A stretch of 64,000 nt of DNA from JBGTGT01 sp051439375 (GCA_051439375.1 JBFRWB010000245.1:1-64000); one strand, 5' to 3'; counted from the first letter of the stretch, positions 1 to 9,269 are shown. Notes: generated from the sequence alone by a model not told the origin. Program-made: numbers and translations.

Positions 1-2
1 AT

Positions 3-497
3 AAAGCAGGAACATTACGTTTTACCATACCAAGGGATGGTTATTTAATTGTAATTCGTAAAAATGCCGTTGCTTTATCTGCTTTTCCCATCGGGACTAC
101 CTTAACCTTAGCTGAACAAACCAGTCCGCCAGAGATGGGCAAATTTCCCCATATTATTGGGGCAGGTCCCTTGTTATTGCAAAGTAATCGGATTGTCTTA
201 AATAGTCAAGCCGAGAAGTTTAGCAAAGCCTTTCAAGCCCAAAAAGCCTCTCGTAGTGCGATCGCAGTGGATCGACGGGGAAATTTAATGATTGTAGCGG
301 TTCATCATCGTATTGGAGGAAAAGGAGCAAGTTTAGACGAATTTGCTCAACTTTTACAACGCATGGGTGCAGTAGATGCGTTAAATTTAGATGGAGGAAG
401 TTCCACTTCTTTAGCATTAGGGGGACAATTAATTGATCGATCACCTGTTACTGCTGCTAGAGTCCATAATGGGATTGGAATTTTCTTAAATAAATAA
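3..497 (+). CDS. Phosphodiester glycosidase (NAGPA-like) family protein, 3' part
   Basis: The frame is open from the first bases of the window, so this is the C-terminal part (about 164 residues) of a longer gene whose start lies outside. The segment N-L-D-G-G-S-S-T-S near residue 135, followed by a short basic end (V-H-N-G-I-G-I-F), is the signature of the phosphodiester glycosidase / NAGPA domain. In bacteria this domain occurs in exported proteins linked to exopolysaccharide or to removal of sugar-phosphate caps. The substrate cannot be told from this fragment. An alpha/beta hydrolase follows 19 bp downstream on the same strand, so the two may be co-transcribed. Family call fairly sure; role inferred. 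Confidence 0.75.
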   Translation, partial: KAGTLRFTIPRDGYLIVIRKNAVALSAFPIGTTLTLAEQTSPPEMGKFPHIIGAGPLLLQSNRIVLNSQAEKFSKAFQAQKASRSAIAVDRRGNLMIVAVHHRIGGKGASLDEFAQLLQRMGAVDALNLDGGSSTSLALGGQLIDRSPVTAARVHNGIGIFLNK

Positions 498-516
498 CTC
501 TTTCTTAGATTGAAAA

Positions 517-1479
517 ATGGAAAAAGATACTTATTTTGTTGCTAAAGATACTTGCAAAATTCGTGGCACATTAACCCTTCCTCAAACCGATCAAAAACCC
601 CCTATTTGTTTATTTATTGGGGGGTCTTTTCCTCAAACCCGTGATGGTAATCTTGATAATTCAAATACCGATTGGTTTCCTGTTCCCCTTCCTCAGAGAA
701 ATTTATTTAAAGATGAAGCAAAGCTACTCGAAAATATGGGGATTGCTACCTTTCGTTATGATAAAAGAGGGTCAGGGGAAAGTGAAGGCAATTTTGATAC
801 AGCCAGTCTTTTAGACTTCCTAGATGATGCCCGATCAGCTTTACAATGGTTAAGAACTTTATCTGAAATTGATGCGACTAAAACTTATGTGTTAGGACAA
901 AGCGAAGGAGCTTATCTTGCCCTTATCTTAGCATCAGAAACCCCTGACTTATCAGGATACATTTGGCAAGGGGGCATTTATAATAATTTGGAAACGGTTT
1001 TACGCTGGCAAGCACAAGAATTTTTAAAATTAGATCCGCCCAAAATTGATAAACTTAAACAAACCCTCCCCATGATGTATTGGGGTTATAAGGAAATGGA
1101 TCTTCTGTGGCAACAAGTTAAACAGGGGAAAACTCATTTTAAAAGGGGACATGAAAGTTGGTCTAAAAAATATAATCCTATCCTTTTTAGACAACATTTA
1201 GAGTATCCTCCCTCTCAATTTGTGAGTCAAGTTAAATGCCCCGTTTTATTGCTGCATGGCGAGTTAGATCATAACACCCCTTATACAGAAGCATTATTGA
1301 CGGAAAAGGCTTTAGTTGCATCAAATAATAATCAGGTAACAACCCACATTTTATCAGGATTAGATCATAGTTTCCGAAGACTCGGCGATCCCGATGAAGA
1401 CTTTATACAAGCAATGAAAAGACCTTTAGATTCTCAAATGACTCAGGTATTAGTTGATTGGTTTATGAAAAATGTGTAA
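517..1479 (+). CDS. Alpha/beta hydrolase (acyl-esterase/peptidase-like)
   Basis: A 320-residue alpha/beta-hydrolase-fold protein. The nucleophile elbow G-Q-S-E-G puts the catalytic Ser at residue 129. H-G-E-L-D supplies the acid at Asp251 and G-L-D-H-S the histidine at His284. I-G-G-S near residue 34 and the D-K-R-G-S-G motif near 83 fit the oxyanion/cap region of the dienelactone hydrolase / cocE-like esterase group. I see no signal peptide, so it is probably cytoplasmic. It lies 19 bp after the phosphodiester glycosidase gene. The substrate is unknown; the family is broad and sequence alone does not separate esterase from peptidase. Confidence 0.85.
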   Translation: MEKDTYFVAKDTCKIRGTLTLPQTDQKPPICLFIGGSFPQTRDGNLDNSNTDWFPVPLPQRNLFKDEAKLLENMGIATFRYDKRGSGESEGNFDTASLLDFLDDARSALQWLRTLSEIDATKTYVLGQSEGAYLALILASETPDLSGYIWQGGIYNNLETVLRWQAQEFLKLDPPKIDKLKQTLPMMYWGYKEMDLLWQQVKQGKTHFKRGHESWSKKYNPILFRQHLEYPPSQFVSQVKCPVLLLHGELDHNTPYTEALLTEKALVASNNNQVTTHILSGLDHSFRRLGDPDEDFIQAMKRPLDSQMTQVLVDWFMKNV

Positions 1480-1514
1480 AACTATAAAATGATAATACCT
1501 ATCAACGAAGAACA

Positions 1515-1661
1515 ATGGCTCGTCAACGTCGCAAATCTGATTTACCCAGTAAAATTTGTCCTGTTTGTGGTCTTTCTTTTACTTGGCGCAAAAAGTGGGC
1601 AAATTGCTGGGATGAGGTGAAATACTGCTCAGAACGCTGTCGTAGAAGGCGGAATCTCTAA
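1515..1661 (+). CDS. DUF2256 small zinc-ribbon-like protein
   Basis: A 48-residue ORF (MARQRRKSDLPSKICPVCGL...). It has two cysteine pairs, C-P-V-C near residue 15 and C-S-E-R-C near residue 38, and a conserved W-R-K-K-W core. That pattern is the DUF2256 family, a very small Arg/Lys-rich protein found in many cyanobacteria and proteobacteria, with cysteines that probably bind zinc. Its function is unknown; in other genomes it often sits beside cryptochrome/photolyase or deoxyribodipyrimidine-related genes, which are not visible here. The gene begins 35 bp after the alpha/beta hydrolase on the same strand. Confidence 0.8.
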   Translation: MARQRRKSDLPSKICPVCGLSFTWRKKWANCWDEVKYCSERCRRRRNL

Positions 1662-1684
1662 ACTCCTAAGTTAATTACCTGAAA

Positions 1685-1831
1685 CTATTGAGCTAAAATA
1701 AGATTACTCAATTTTACAATATTTTCTGTGATCGCATCATAACTTTGTAAGTTTAAATAACCTGCTTTTACCTGATCTAATTGTTGTGTTTGAAAATTAG
1801 ATAATTTAGGTAAATCATTATACTTCCGACT
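1685..1831 (-). pseudogene. C-terminal gene remnant, unrecognised
   Basis: On the minus strand a 48-codon frame runs to a TAG stop with protein-like composition (it contains D-L-P-K-L-S-N-F-Q-T-Q-Q-L-D and ends N-L-I-L-A-Q). It has no start codon: a TGA lies directly upstream in frame at 1832-1834. It looks like the tail of a decayed gene left between the DUF2256 gene and rnj. I do not recognise the family. The palindromic TAGGGG...CCCCTA pair at 1840-1865 beside it belongs to a repeat type common in cyanobacteria. Confidence 0.3.
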
Positions 1832-1935
1832 TCATTAAATAGGGGCATTGCAAACAACACCCCTACATAAACTTAGTTTAAAACAATGCTAATTGTTAAT
1901 TCTCCCATCAAATATAAGAGAAAAAGCGAATTAGA

Positions 1936-3777
1936 TTAAGATACCGCAGAAGCAGTAGAACGTTTCCGTCGGTATGTTCTGACAGGAGTTGTCTTACCTT
2001 CTACAGATTTTGTACTGCTCGTTGGGCTGCCATTTGCGCCGTTACCATTACTATTGGTGCTATTTGTCGCCGTCGCTAAGGCTTTGGGCATTTGCAGTAG
2101 TACAATTACAAGAGAGTTACTTCTTAATTCTCGGCGAACTAGACGTTGCACTGACATTTCTAGTTCACTTTGCAGTCCTTTCCAGTTAACTTTAGGATAT
2201 TCGTTGCTAAAGTCGCTGAAATTGCTCCATTCGTCCTCTAGCCCTCGTTCAATAGCACGAATAATCAGTTGGTTTAACAGCGATCGCTCAACATTGGTTA
2301 CGACCCCTCTGAGGTTAATATCGGGCTTACCTTGTAGTTTTCCTGCATGATCTACCACACCCGACACAACAATAACCCCATCTTGCGCCAATTGCTGTCT
2401 TTCCTCCATAACGTGTTCGTGGACAATACCCGCTTGATCAACCAATTCAATACCAGATGGGACTTGATCGATAATACTGATGCTATCAAGGGTTAACCCT
2501 ACCTGATCCCCATTGTCAACGATAACGATATTCTCAGCAGGAACGCCCATATTTTGCCCTGTCTGAGCGTGTTTAATCAACATCCGATGTTCTCCATGGA
2601 CTGGCATGAAGAATTTCGGTTTGGTGAGGGCTAACATTAATTTGTGGTCTTCTTGCGCCCCGTGGCCAGAAACGTGAATGCCCTGACTACGACCATAGAC
2701 TACATTTGCCCCCTGCATCATTAGGCGGTCAATTGTATTAACTACAGCAATGGTATTACCCGGAATGGGGTTAGCGGAAAAGACGATGGTATCTCCCTGA
2801 CGTACCTTAATGTGGGGGTGTTCACCATTAGAAATACGAGTCATCGCAGCTAAGGGTTCACCTTGAGATCCAGTGGTTAAAATCACCGTTTGTTCATCGG
2901 GCAGATTTTTTAAGGCTTTGAGAGGAACAAAGAGATTATCAGGACATTTCAGGTAGCCAAGGTTACGACAATGGGCGATGACGTTTAGCATGGAACGTCC
3001 AACAACCGCCACTTTGCGCCCGTATTTTTGTGCTAGTTGTAATACAATATTGAGGCGGTGAACAGAGGAGGCAAAGGTCGTTACCATTAGCCTTCCTTTG
3101 GTTTGTTGGAAAACACGCTCCATATTGGGCATTACTGAACTTTCTGATGGGGTATGACCCGATACTTCGGCGTTAGTGGAGTCACTGAGGAGACAGAGAA
3201 CGCCTTTTTCTCCATGTTCAGCTAACCGTTGTACATCAAAGGTTTCCCCGTCCATTGGGGTAAAATCAAATTTAAAATCTCCGCTATGAATGACAACACC
3301 AAGGGGAGTGTGAATCGCAACACAGAAACTGTCACAAATGGAGTGGGTATTGCGGATAAATTCAACAAGAAAATTCTTGCCAACCCGCACCATATCACGA
3401 GGAAGGACGGTATTTATCTTAGTCCGTGCTAAAAGTCCCGCTTCTTCTAATTTATCCCCTAATAGTGCCATTGCCAGTCGTGGCCCGTGAATAATGGGAA
3501 TTTCAAATTGTTTGAGATGGTAAGCAATACCACCGATGTGATCTTCGTGACCGTGGGTGACGATCATACCCTTGATCTTATGGTGATTTTCCCGCAGGTA
3601 AGTCATATCGGGCAAAACAACATTGATACCGTGCATATCATCGCTAGGAAAGCCAATTCCTGCATCTAGTAGCATGATTTCGTCTTCGTATTCAAAGACA
3701 CAGGTATTTTTCCCAATTTCGTGCAGTCCACCAAGAGGGGTAATTTTTAGGGTTGATTGAGCGTTTGTTTGAGTCAT
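1936..3777 (-). CDS. rnj: Ribonuclease J
   Basis: A 613-residue metallo-beta-lactamase/beta-CASP ribonuclease. T-H-G-H-E-D-H-I-G-G near residue 75 carries the two-metal HxHxDH motif. S-G-H-G-A-Q-E-D and M-P-V-H-G-E-H-R further on are the beta-CASP/RMMBL motifs. The last ~50 residues are a low-complexity Ser/Asn/Gly and basic tail (R-T-Y-R-R-K-R), as in cyanobacterial RNase J. The enzyme does 5'-3' exo- and endonucleolytic mRNA and rRNA processing in the cytoplasm. The start is supported by a GGAGG Shine-Dalgarno 4 bases before the ATG. It lies downstream of dapA on the same strand, separated by a 418-bp leader; the dapA-rnj order also occurs in Synechocystis. Confidence 0.95.
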   Translation of the reverse strand: MTQTNAQSTLKITPLGGLHEIGKNTCVFEYEDEIMLLDAGIGFPSDDMHGINVVLPDMTYLRENHHKIKGMIVTHGHEDHIGGIAYHLKQFEIPIIHGPRLAMALLGDKLEEAGLLARTKINTVLPRDMVRVGKNFLVEFIRNTHSICDSFCVAIHTPLGVVIHSGDFKFDFTPMDGETFDVQRLAEHGEKGVLCLLSDSTNAEVSGHTPSESSVMPNMERVFQQTKGRLMVTTFASSVHRLNIVLQLAQKYGRKVAVVGRSMLNVIAHCRNLGYLKCPDNLFVPLKALKNLPDEQTVILTTGSQGEPLAAMTRISNGEHPHIKVRQGDTIVFSANPIPGNTIAVVNTIDRLMMQGANVVYGRSQGIHVSGHGAQEDHKLMLALTKPKFFMPVHGEHRMLIKHAQTGQNMGVPAENIVIVDNGDQVGLTLDSISIIDQVPSGIELVDQAGIVHEHVMEERQQLAQDGVIVVSGVVDHAGKLQGKPDINLRGVVTNVERSLLNQLIIRAIERGLEDEWSNFSDFSNEYPKVNWKGLQSELEMSVQRLVRRELRSNSLVIVLLQMPKALATATNSTNSNGNGANGSPTSSTKSVEGKTTPVRTYRRKRSTASAVS

Positions 3778-4195
3778 TTTCCTCCAGAATGGTTAATGAG
3801 TGTTTGGTAAATCAATCACTTGTTAAGTGATTTAGAAAGAATTGGCTAACACTAAGTTTGTCTAGCCATTTATTGGGTCAACGGAAAAACTTTTCAGTCC
3901 TAATTTAATCAGGTACAAATTTAAGATTTAGCAATGAGGAGTCCTCGCTTTTGTGGTAGATTAAACCCAGCTTTTAAGGTGGTTTTTATTGTTTTCTTGG
4001 AAGCCGATTTTATTTTTAATCCTAGTTAATCAGGAAGCTTAAAAAGCGTTCAAAGTTTCATAGGGAAAGAATCACGAACCGTTAATATCATGGGTAGTTT
4101 TAGCAGTTTATCCTACCAAATAGGGACAGAGATTTTCAAACAGTAAATAATTAAGACAAGTCTAAAACCAATGGCTGATTTATTGTACCTTGAAT
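3778..4195 (-). other. Long leader region of rnj
   Basis: A 418-bp gene-free stretch between dapA and rnj, both on the minus strand. It holds no convincing ORF. The one clear structure is a perfect 8-bp hairpin, AATCACTT-GTT-AAGTGATT, at 3814-3832, about 37 bases upstream of the rnj start. It could lie in the rnj 5' untranslated region. No known riboswitch pattern is visible. Confidence 0.4.
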
Positions 4196-5086
4196 CTACA
4201 ATAAGGACAAATCTTTCAGCACTGATTCTAACAGATTTTTTTCTTCGGGAGAAATGGTCGGAAGGGGTAAACGGCCATTACCCACTGGCCAACCAACTAA
4301 TTCTAACGCTGCTTTGACAGGAACGGGGTTAGTCGTACAAAAGAGGGCTTTAAATAGAGGAAACAGCCCTAAATGAATCTCTCTAGCCTCTTCTACCTTA
4401 CCACTAACGAAAGACTCAATCATTTGCTTCATTTGGCGACCTACCAAATGGCTGGCCACACTAACAACCCCAACACCACCGATGGAGAGAATGGGTAAGG
4501 TAATGCTATCATCCCCAGAGTAAATAGCGAATTCAGCAGGGGTTTTACGGCGAATTTGTCCGGCTTGGTCTAAAATGCCACTGGCTTCTTTAATCGCCAC
4601 TATGTTATCAACTTCTGCCAATTGTATCACCGTTTCTGGCAATAAATTTTGTCCCGTGCGACTGGGGACATTGTACAGCATGATAGGAACATCAGGACAG
4701 GCTTGGGCGATCGCTCTGAAGTGTTCATACAGTCCTTTTTGGGAGGGTTTGTTGTAATAGGGAACAACTTGCAATGATCCATCAATTTGCAGTTCAGATG
4801 CCTTCTGAGTAGCCTCGATGGCTTCTCTGGTGCAGTTTGACCCCGTTCCCACAATTATCTTGGCTTTATTTCCTACTGCTTGCCGAATAACCTTAAATAA
4901 TTCGTGTTCTTCTTCGTAGGTTAGGGTGGGAGACTCCCCTGTTGTTCCACAAACAACCAGTCCATCGCTACCATTTTCTAGTAAATGAACCGCTAATTTT
5001 TCAGCCAATGGATAATTAATATTACCTTCTGTATCAAGGGGCGTGACCATTGCGGTGATCACTTGCCCAAAAATAGGGTCGGTCAT
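4196..5086 (-). CDS. dapA: 4-hydroxy-tetrahydrodipicolinate synthase
   Basis: A 296-residue TIM-barrel aldolase of the usual DapA length. C-G-T-T-G-E-S-P near residue 50 is the pyruvate/ASA binding motif, Tyr138 sits in Y-N-V-P-S-R-T, and Schiff-base Lys166 in A-I-K-E-A-S-G. It condenses pyruvate with aspartate semialdehyde, the first committed step to diaminopimelate and lysine. It is followed on the same strand by rnj after 418 bp. Confidence 0.95.
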   Translation of the reverse strand: MTDPIFGQVITAMVTPLDTEGNINYPLAEKLAVHLLENGSDGLVVCGTTGESPTLTYEEEHELFKVIRQAVGNKAKIIVGTGSNCTREAIEATQKASELQIDGSLQVVPYYNKPSQKGLYEHFRAIAQACPDVPIMLYNVPSRTGQNLLPETVIQLAEVDNIVAIKEASGILDQAGQIRRKTPAEFAIYSGDDSITLPILSIGGVGVVSVASHLVGRQMKQMIESFVSGKVEEAREIHLGLFPLFKALFCTTNPVPVKAALELVGWPVGNGRLPLPTISPEEKNLLESVLKDLSLL

Positions 5087-5221
5087 AAAGAATTGAGAAT
5101 TAAGAATGTAAAATGTAGAATTTAAGGAAAACTACCCTTAATTATAAAGCACTCTCTCTGCGCCTAGGGACTGTTAAGGAATAATCTTCTGTTACTTCCC
5201 TAGCCTTTTAACACCTGTACT

Positions 5222-5854
5222 CTAAGGGGTTGCAGGGACTGTGTTTGCTGTTGGGGTATCGACTGTTTCAGGATAAAGGGGTTGTTCATCTAAAGGCCCC
5301 ATACGATTCAGGGGCCAAAAACGCACAAATGCTTTTCCAATTAAGTTTTGACGGGGAACATAGCCCCAGTAGTGAGAATCGTAACTATTATTGCGGTTAT
5401 CCCCTAAAACAAGGTAACTATCTTCGGGAACAACCACTGGACCATAATTATAATCAGGAGGTTGAGCAATATATTTTTCTTGAATTAGTTTATCGTTGAC
5501 ATAGACTTGGCCTTCTCTTACTAACACTTCATCCCCCGGCAGACCAATCACCCGTTTTATAAAGGCATCTTTAAAATTTTGCGCTCTTAACGCTTGAGTG
5601 GGGCTGAAAACGACCACATCTCCCCGTTTAGGATCTTGGAAATGATAGCTAACTTTTTCAATGATGAGGCGATCATTAATTTCGAGAGTGGGTTCCATGG
5701 ATGAGGAAGGAATATAACGCGCCTCTGCGACAAAAGTACGAATCCCAAATGCGAGAATTCCCGCCATTGCTAAGGTTTTCACGATTTCAACCACGGGGTT
5801 TTCGGGGGTTGGGGGTTTTTGAGATTGAGGTTTTTGATTTAAGCTTCGCGTCAT
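5222..5854 (-). CDS. lepB: Signal peptidase I
   Basis: A 210-residue type I signal peptidase with one N-terminal membrane segment (about residues 23-43) after a polar Pro/Gln-rich tail. The catalytic Ser52 is in P-S-S-S-M-E-P-T and the general-base Lys100 in F-I-K-R-V-I-G-L-P-G-D; the K-R-G-D-V-V-V-F and G-D-N-R-N-N-S-Y-D boxes are present. It removes Sec/Tat signal peptides at the thylakoid or plasma membrane. Cyanobacteria usually carry two such genes; which paralogue this is cannot be decided here. Confidence 0.95.
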   Translation of the reverse strand: MTRSLNQKPQSQKPPTPENPVVEIVKTLAMAGILAFGIRTFVAEARYIPSSSMEPTLEINDRLIIEKVSYHFQDPKRGDVVVFSPTQALRAQNFKDAFIKRVIGLPGDEVLVREGQVYVNDKLIQEKYIAQPPDYNYGPVVVPEDSYLVLGDNRNNSYDSHYWGYVPRQNLIGKAFVRFWPLNRMGPLDEQPLYPETVDTPTANTVPATP

Positions 5855-5972
5855 AGTGGCTGGTAAGAAAAAGTTGGGACAAGGAACATTACAAATCGTT
5901 ATGCTTTAGTTTAACGAGATTCAGTCCGATGAGATGATTAAATCATAAGAATTATTTTAACGTTTTCTGACT

Positions 5973-7301
5973 ATGACTCATCCATTGCTAATTCGTCAAG
6001 CGGACATTTTATTACCCGATGGAACGTTTTTGACAGGGGATGTCTTACTGAATCAGGGTAAAATCGAACAAATTGCGCCTAATATCTCCCTTGATGACCC
6101 ATCCATTCCCATCATAGATGCTCAGGGCTTAACTTTGTTACCCGGTGTTATTGATCCCCAAGTTCATTTTCGTGAACCGGGGTTAGAGCATAAAGAAGAC
6201 CTTTTTACCGCTAGTTGTGCCTGTGCTAAGGGGGGAGTCACTTCTTTCCTTGAAATGCCCAATACACGCCCATTAACCACTACTCAAGCCACATTAGACG
6301 ATAAGTTACACCGCGCTTCCCAAAAATGTCTGGTTAATTATGGCTTTTTTATTGGTGCAACCCCAGAGAATTTACCTGATTTAAACACCGCCCATCCAGC
6401 TTGTGGCATTAAGATTTTTATGGGATCATCCCATGGGGCGTTATTGGTGAGTCGAGAAGCCGAAATTGAGCCGATTTTTGCCACAGGAAGCCGTTTAATT
6501 GCGGTTCATGCAGAAGATCAAGCCCGTATTATTGAAAGACGTAAGCAATTTGCTGGGATCAGTGATCCTGCGATTCATTCCCAAATTCAGGATGAAACCA
6601 CTGCGTTAAATGCGACTAAGTTGGCGATTAAACTGTCTAAAAAATATCAGCGTCGTCTGCATATTCTCCATTTATCTACAGGGGTTGAAGCGGAATACTT
6701 ACGTCATGAAAAACCGCCTTGGGTAACCGTTGAAGTAACGCCTCAGCATTTATTGTTGAATACAGAAATTTACAGTAAAATTGGCACGTTGGCGCAGATG
6801 AATCCCCCCCTTAAATCTCCTGAAAATAATACGGTTTTATGGCAAGCTTTATTAGATGGGGTCATTGATTTTATTGCCACGGATCATGCGCCTCATACTT
6901 TGGAAGAAAAAGCCAAAGATTACCCCAATTCTCCATCGGGAATGCCGGGGGTAGAGACTTCTTTACCTTTGATGTTAACCCAAGCCAAACAAGGAAAATG
7001 TACGGTTGCACAGGTTTCTAATTGGATGTCCACTGCACCGGCTAAGGCTTATCAAATACCAAATAAGGGACTAATTCAAGAAGGATACGATGCGGATTTA
7101 GTCTTGGTTGATTTAGAGAATTATCGTCCTGTTTTAAGGGAAGAAGTTGTTAGTAAATGCGGTTGGAGTCCTTTTGAGGGATGGGACTTAACAGGATGGC
7201 CAATTTACACCATTGTCGGGGGACAGATTGCTTATGAAAAAGGTCAATTAAAGACAGAAGTAAGGGGAACAGCCTTAAGCTTTGGGCAGAATTCCTATTA
7301 A
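5973..7301 (+). CDS. pyrC: Dihydroorotase (multifunctional-complex type), QxH variant
   Basis: A 442-residue amidohydrolase matching long, class I-like dihydroorotases. It has the G-V-I-D-P-Q-V-H-F-R-E-P-G motif near residue 55, G-I-K-I-F-M-G-S-S near 137 (with a candidate carboxylated lysine), H-A-E-D near 178, L-H-I-L-H-L-S near 225 and A-T-D-H-A-P-H near 305. It would convert carbamoyl-aspartate to dihydroorotate in pyrimidine synthesis. The first histidine of the usual HxH metal pair is Gln (Q-V-H). This substitution recurs in a sub-branch of the family, so activity is probable but not certain; a hydantoinase-like role is the alternative. The 3' end overlaps the convergent rodA-like gene by 4 bp. 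Confidence 0.85.
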   Translation: MTHPLLIRQADILLPDGTFLTGDVLLNQGKIEQIAPNISLDDPSIPIIDAQGLTLLPGVIDPQVHFREPGLEHKEDLFTASCACAKGGVTSFLEMPNTRPLTTTQATLDDKLHRASQKCLVNYGFFIGATPENLPDLNTAHPACGIKIFMGSSHGALLVSREAEIEPIFATGSRLIAVHAEDQARIIERRKQFAGISDPAIHSQIQDETTALNATKLAIKLSKKYQRRLHILHLSTGVEAEYLRHEKPPWVTVEVTPQHLLLNTEIYSKIGTLAQMNPPLKSPENNTVLWQALLDGVIDFIATDHAPHTLEEKAKDYPNSPSGMPGVETSLPLMLTQAKQGKCTVAQVSNWMSTAPAKAYQIPNKGLIQEGYDADLVLVDLENYRPVLREEVVSKCGWSPFEGWDLTGWPIYTIVGGQIAYEKGQLKTEVRGTALSFGQNSY

Positions 7302-8566
7302 ATACTTCCTCTTGATTTCTTTGGTCGGCAATAAGCCACAGCTTCCACTAATCCTACCGCAATAAAGTTCGTTAGTAACGCTGAACGACCATAACTCATC
7401 CAAGGTAAAGGAATGCCTGTAATCGGAGCTAATCCTACCGTCATACTCACATTAACGACTACCTGAAAGGCAATCATTGATAATACACCGATCGCCAATA
7501 AAGACCCAAAATTATCCCTAGATTGTTTAGCAATCATCACTAAACGGAAGCAAATCAGCCAAAAGGCAAAAACAACCGCCATCGCCCCCACAAAGCCTAA
7601 TTCTTCCCCTGCAACGGAGAAAATAAAGTCCGTATGCTGTTCGGGAATAAAATTTAATTGGGTTTGACTTCCGTGGAAAAGTCCCCGTCCCCACATTTCC
7701 CCTGAACCAATGGCGATACGGGACTGAATTAGTTGATAACCGCCGCCTAGTGGATTTTTTTCAGGATTAAGGAACAAAGTCAAGCGATCCTTTTGGTAAT
7801 CCTTTAATAAACCCCATAAAATGCCGCTTAATTGACCTGATGCAAAACTCACTCCCATTACTACAAGGGTACTTATCCAACGCCACGGAAGGGTTAACCA
7901 TGCGATCACACCCATTCCCATTGCCCAGATAATCCACGCTGGCAAAAACAAATTAAATATAATGGCAGAAATAAGGGGAGAAATCATTAAAATCACCCAT
8001 CCTAAGCTCATGTTTGCCCAGTAAAGCATTCCAAGAGTAATTGCAGCAAACACTAACCCTGTTCCCAAGTCAGGTTGTGCCATAATAAGTAACCAAGGAA
8101 CAGCAGCAATCCCTAATGCTTGCAGGACAACCGGGATATAGCTAGCAGGTTTATCGTGTAAAATAGCAGCTAAACTAATAATTAAACCAACTTTCGCAAA
8201 TTCTGATGGTTGTACATTAAAAATACCGATATTAATCCAACTTTGCGCCCCGTTAGCTGTTACCCCAATCGCAATTACGGCTAATAGGGAAACATTAGTT
8301 AGGGTATAAGTAATCCAATGCCACTTTAAAAGCTTTTCGTAGGGTAAACGGGTGATAATCGCCGTCATTACTAATCCAACTAAGCCAAATAGCCAATGTT
8401 GTCGCCAATCGACTATTCCGTTATGGAGTTCACTACTACGGATTAATAAACCACTCAATCCTGTTAATCCTGTGACTAAAAGTAATAATAGCCAGTCTAG
8501 AGGCGGAAGAAAAGAAGATTTTTGAGATTTTCGTCCTCGATAACGAAATTGCGATCGCAGTAACAT
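7298..8566 (-). CDS. rodA: Rod-shape peptidoglycan polymerase RodA/FtsW family
   Basis: A 422-residue SEDS protein with about ten membrane spans. It starts with a basic cytoplasmic tail (R-S-Q-F-R-Y-R-G-R-K) and ends with the family signature G-I-P-L-P-W-M-S-Y-G-R-S followed by N-F-I-A-V-G-L-V. The loop motifs W-I-N-I-G, Q-P-S-E-F-A-K and A-Q-P-D-L-G-T-G are clear. SEDS proteins polymerise glycan strands with a class B PBP. The length and A-Q-P-D-L-G-T-G fit RodA rather than FtsW. Its 3' end overlaps that of the dihydroorotase gene by 4 bp, tail to tail. Confidence 0.93.
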   Translation of the reverse strand: MLLRSQFRYRGRKSQKSSFLPPLDWLLLLLVTGLTGLSGLLIRSSELHNGIVDWRQHWLFGLVGLVMTAIITRLPYEKLLKWHWITYTLTNVSLLAVIAIGVTANGAQSWINIGIFNVQPSEFAKVGLIISLAAILHDKPASYIPVVLQALGIAAVPWLLIMAQPDLGTGLVFAAITLGMLYWANMSLGWVILMISPLISAIIFNLFLPAWIIWAMGMGVIAWLTLPWRWISTLVVMGVSFASGQLSGILWGLLKDYQKDRLTLFLNPEKNPLGGGYQLIQSRIAIGSGEMWGRGLFHGSQTQLNFIPEQHTDFIFSVAGEELGFVGAMAVVFAFWLICFRLVMIAKQSRDNFGSLLAIGVLSMIAFQVVVNVSMTVGLAPITGIPLPWMSYGRSALLTNFIAVGLVEAVAYCRPKKSRGSI

Positions 8567-8630
8567 AGCAGCAAAATGGAGTTAAGTTGGGATTCATTCT
8601 ATCTTAAACAAAACAGAATGGGATAAATTG

Positions 8631-9269
8631 TCAAGTTCCGTAACGTTGGCGTAAAATTTCGCTTAAATGGGAACGATCACCCATAATATGAACCAGAGGG
8701 CCATGGGCTGCTATTTCCACAATCGTAACTGAAGCAACGGGCATTCCAATGCGATCACGAAATCGTCCAATATCAATTCCCAGTAAAGAACATAGCATAA
8801 TGCGGATCGTTGACTTGTGAGACACTACTAATACATTTCCTGTCTCGTATCCTTGTTCAATTTCTTCTAATACTTCTGAACTGCGTCTTGCAATATCAAT
8901 TCCCTTTTCTCCCCCTGTTGGCGCATTCCAGCCCGGATCAGCTAACCAGCGTACATATTCGTCGTGAAACTCTGTATTCACTTCATTTGGCGTTTTTCCT
9001 TCCCATTTTCCATAAGCAATTTCTTTTAAACCTTCTCGTAATTGAGGTTCCATTCCTACCAAATGACACAGAGGTGTGACTGTTTCTAGCGTCCGTTGTA
9101 GAGGACTCGCATAAATTGCTGTCCAAGGTACATTTTGATAACTTTGAGCAAAATCTTCCGCCATTTTCCTCCCTTCAGGGGTTAAATGGATGTCTAAACG
9201 ACCACAATAAGTCCCTGTTTGGCTAGATGTGGTTTCACCGTGTCGTAAAAAATAAATCTTCAGACTCAT
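8631..9269 (-). CDS. Histidine phosphatase (phosphoglycerate mutase-like)
   Basis: A 212-residue branch-1 histidine phosphatase. L-R-H-G-E-T-T-S near residue 9 contains the phospho-accepting His; Y-A-S-P-L-Q-R-T near 55 and V-V-S-H-K-S-T near 150 carry the second Arg and His. The size fits cofactor-dependent phosphoglycerate mutase GpmB, the CobC-type alpha-ribazole phosphatase or a broad sugar phosphatase. It stands alone and upstream of rodA on the same strand (64 bp gap). The exact substrate is not readable from sequence. Confidence 0.85.
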   Translation of the reverse strand: MSLKIYFLRHGETTSSQTGTYCGRLDIHLTPEGRKMAEDFAQSYQNVPWTAIYASPLQRTLETVTPLCHLVGMEPQLREGLKEIAYGKWEGKTPNEVNTEFHDEYVRWLADPGWNAPTGGEKGIDIARRSSEVLEEIEQGYETGNVLVVSHKSTIRIMLCSLLGIDIGRFRDRIGMPVASVTIVEIAAHGPLVHIMGDRSHLSEILRQRYGT

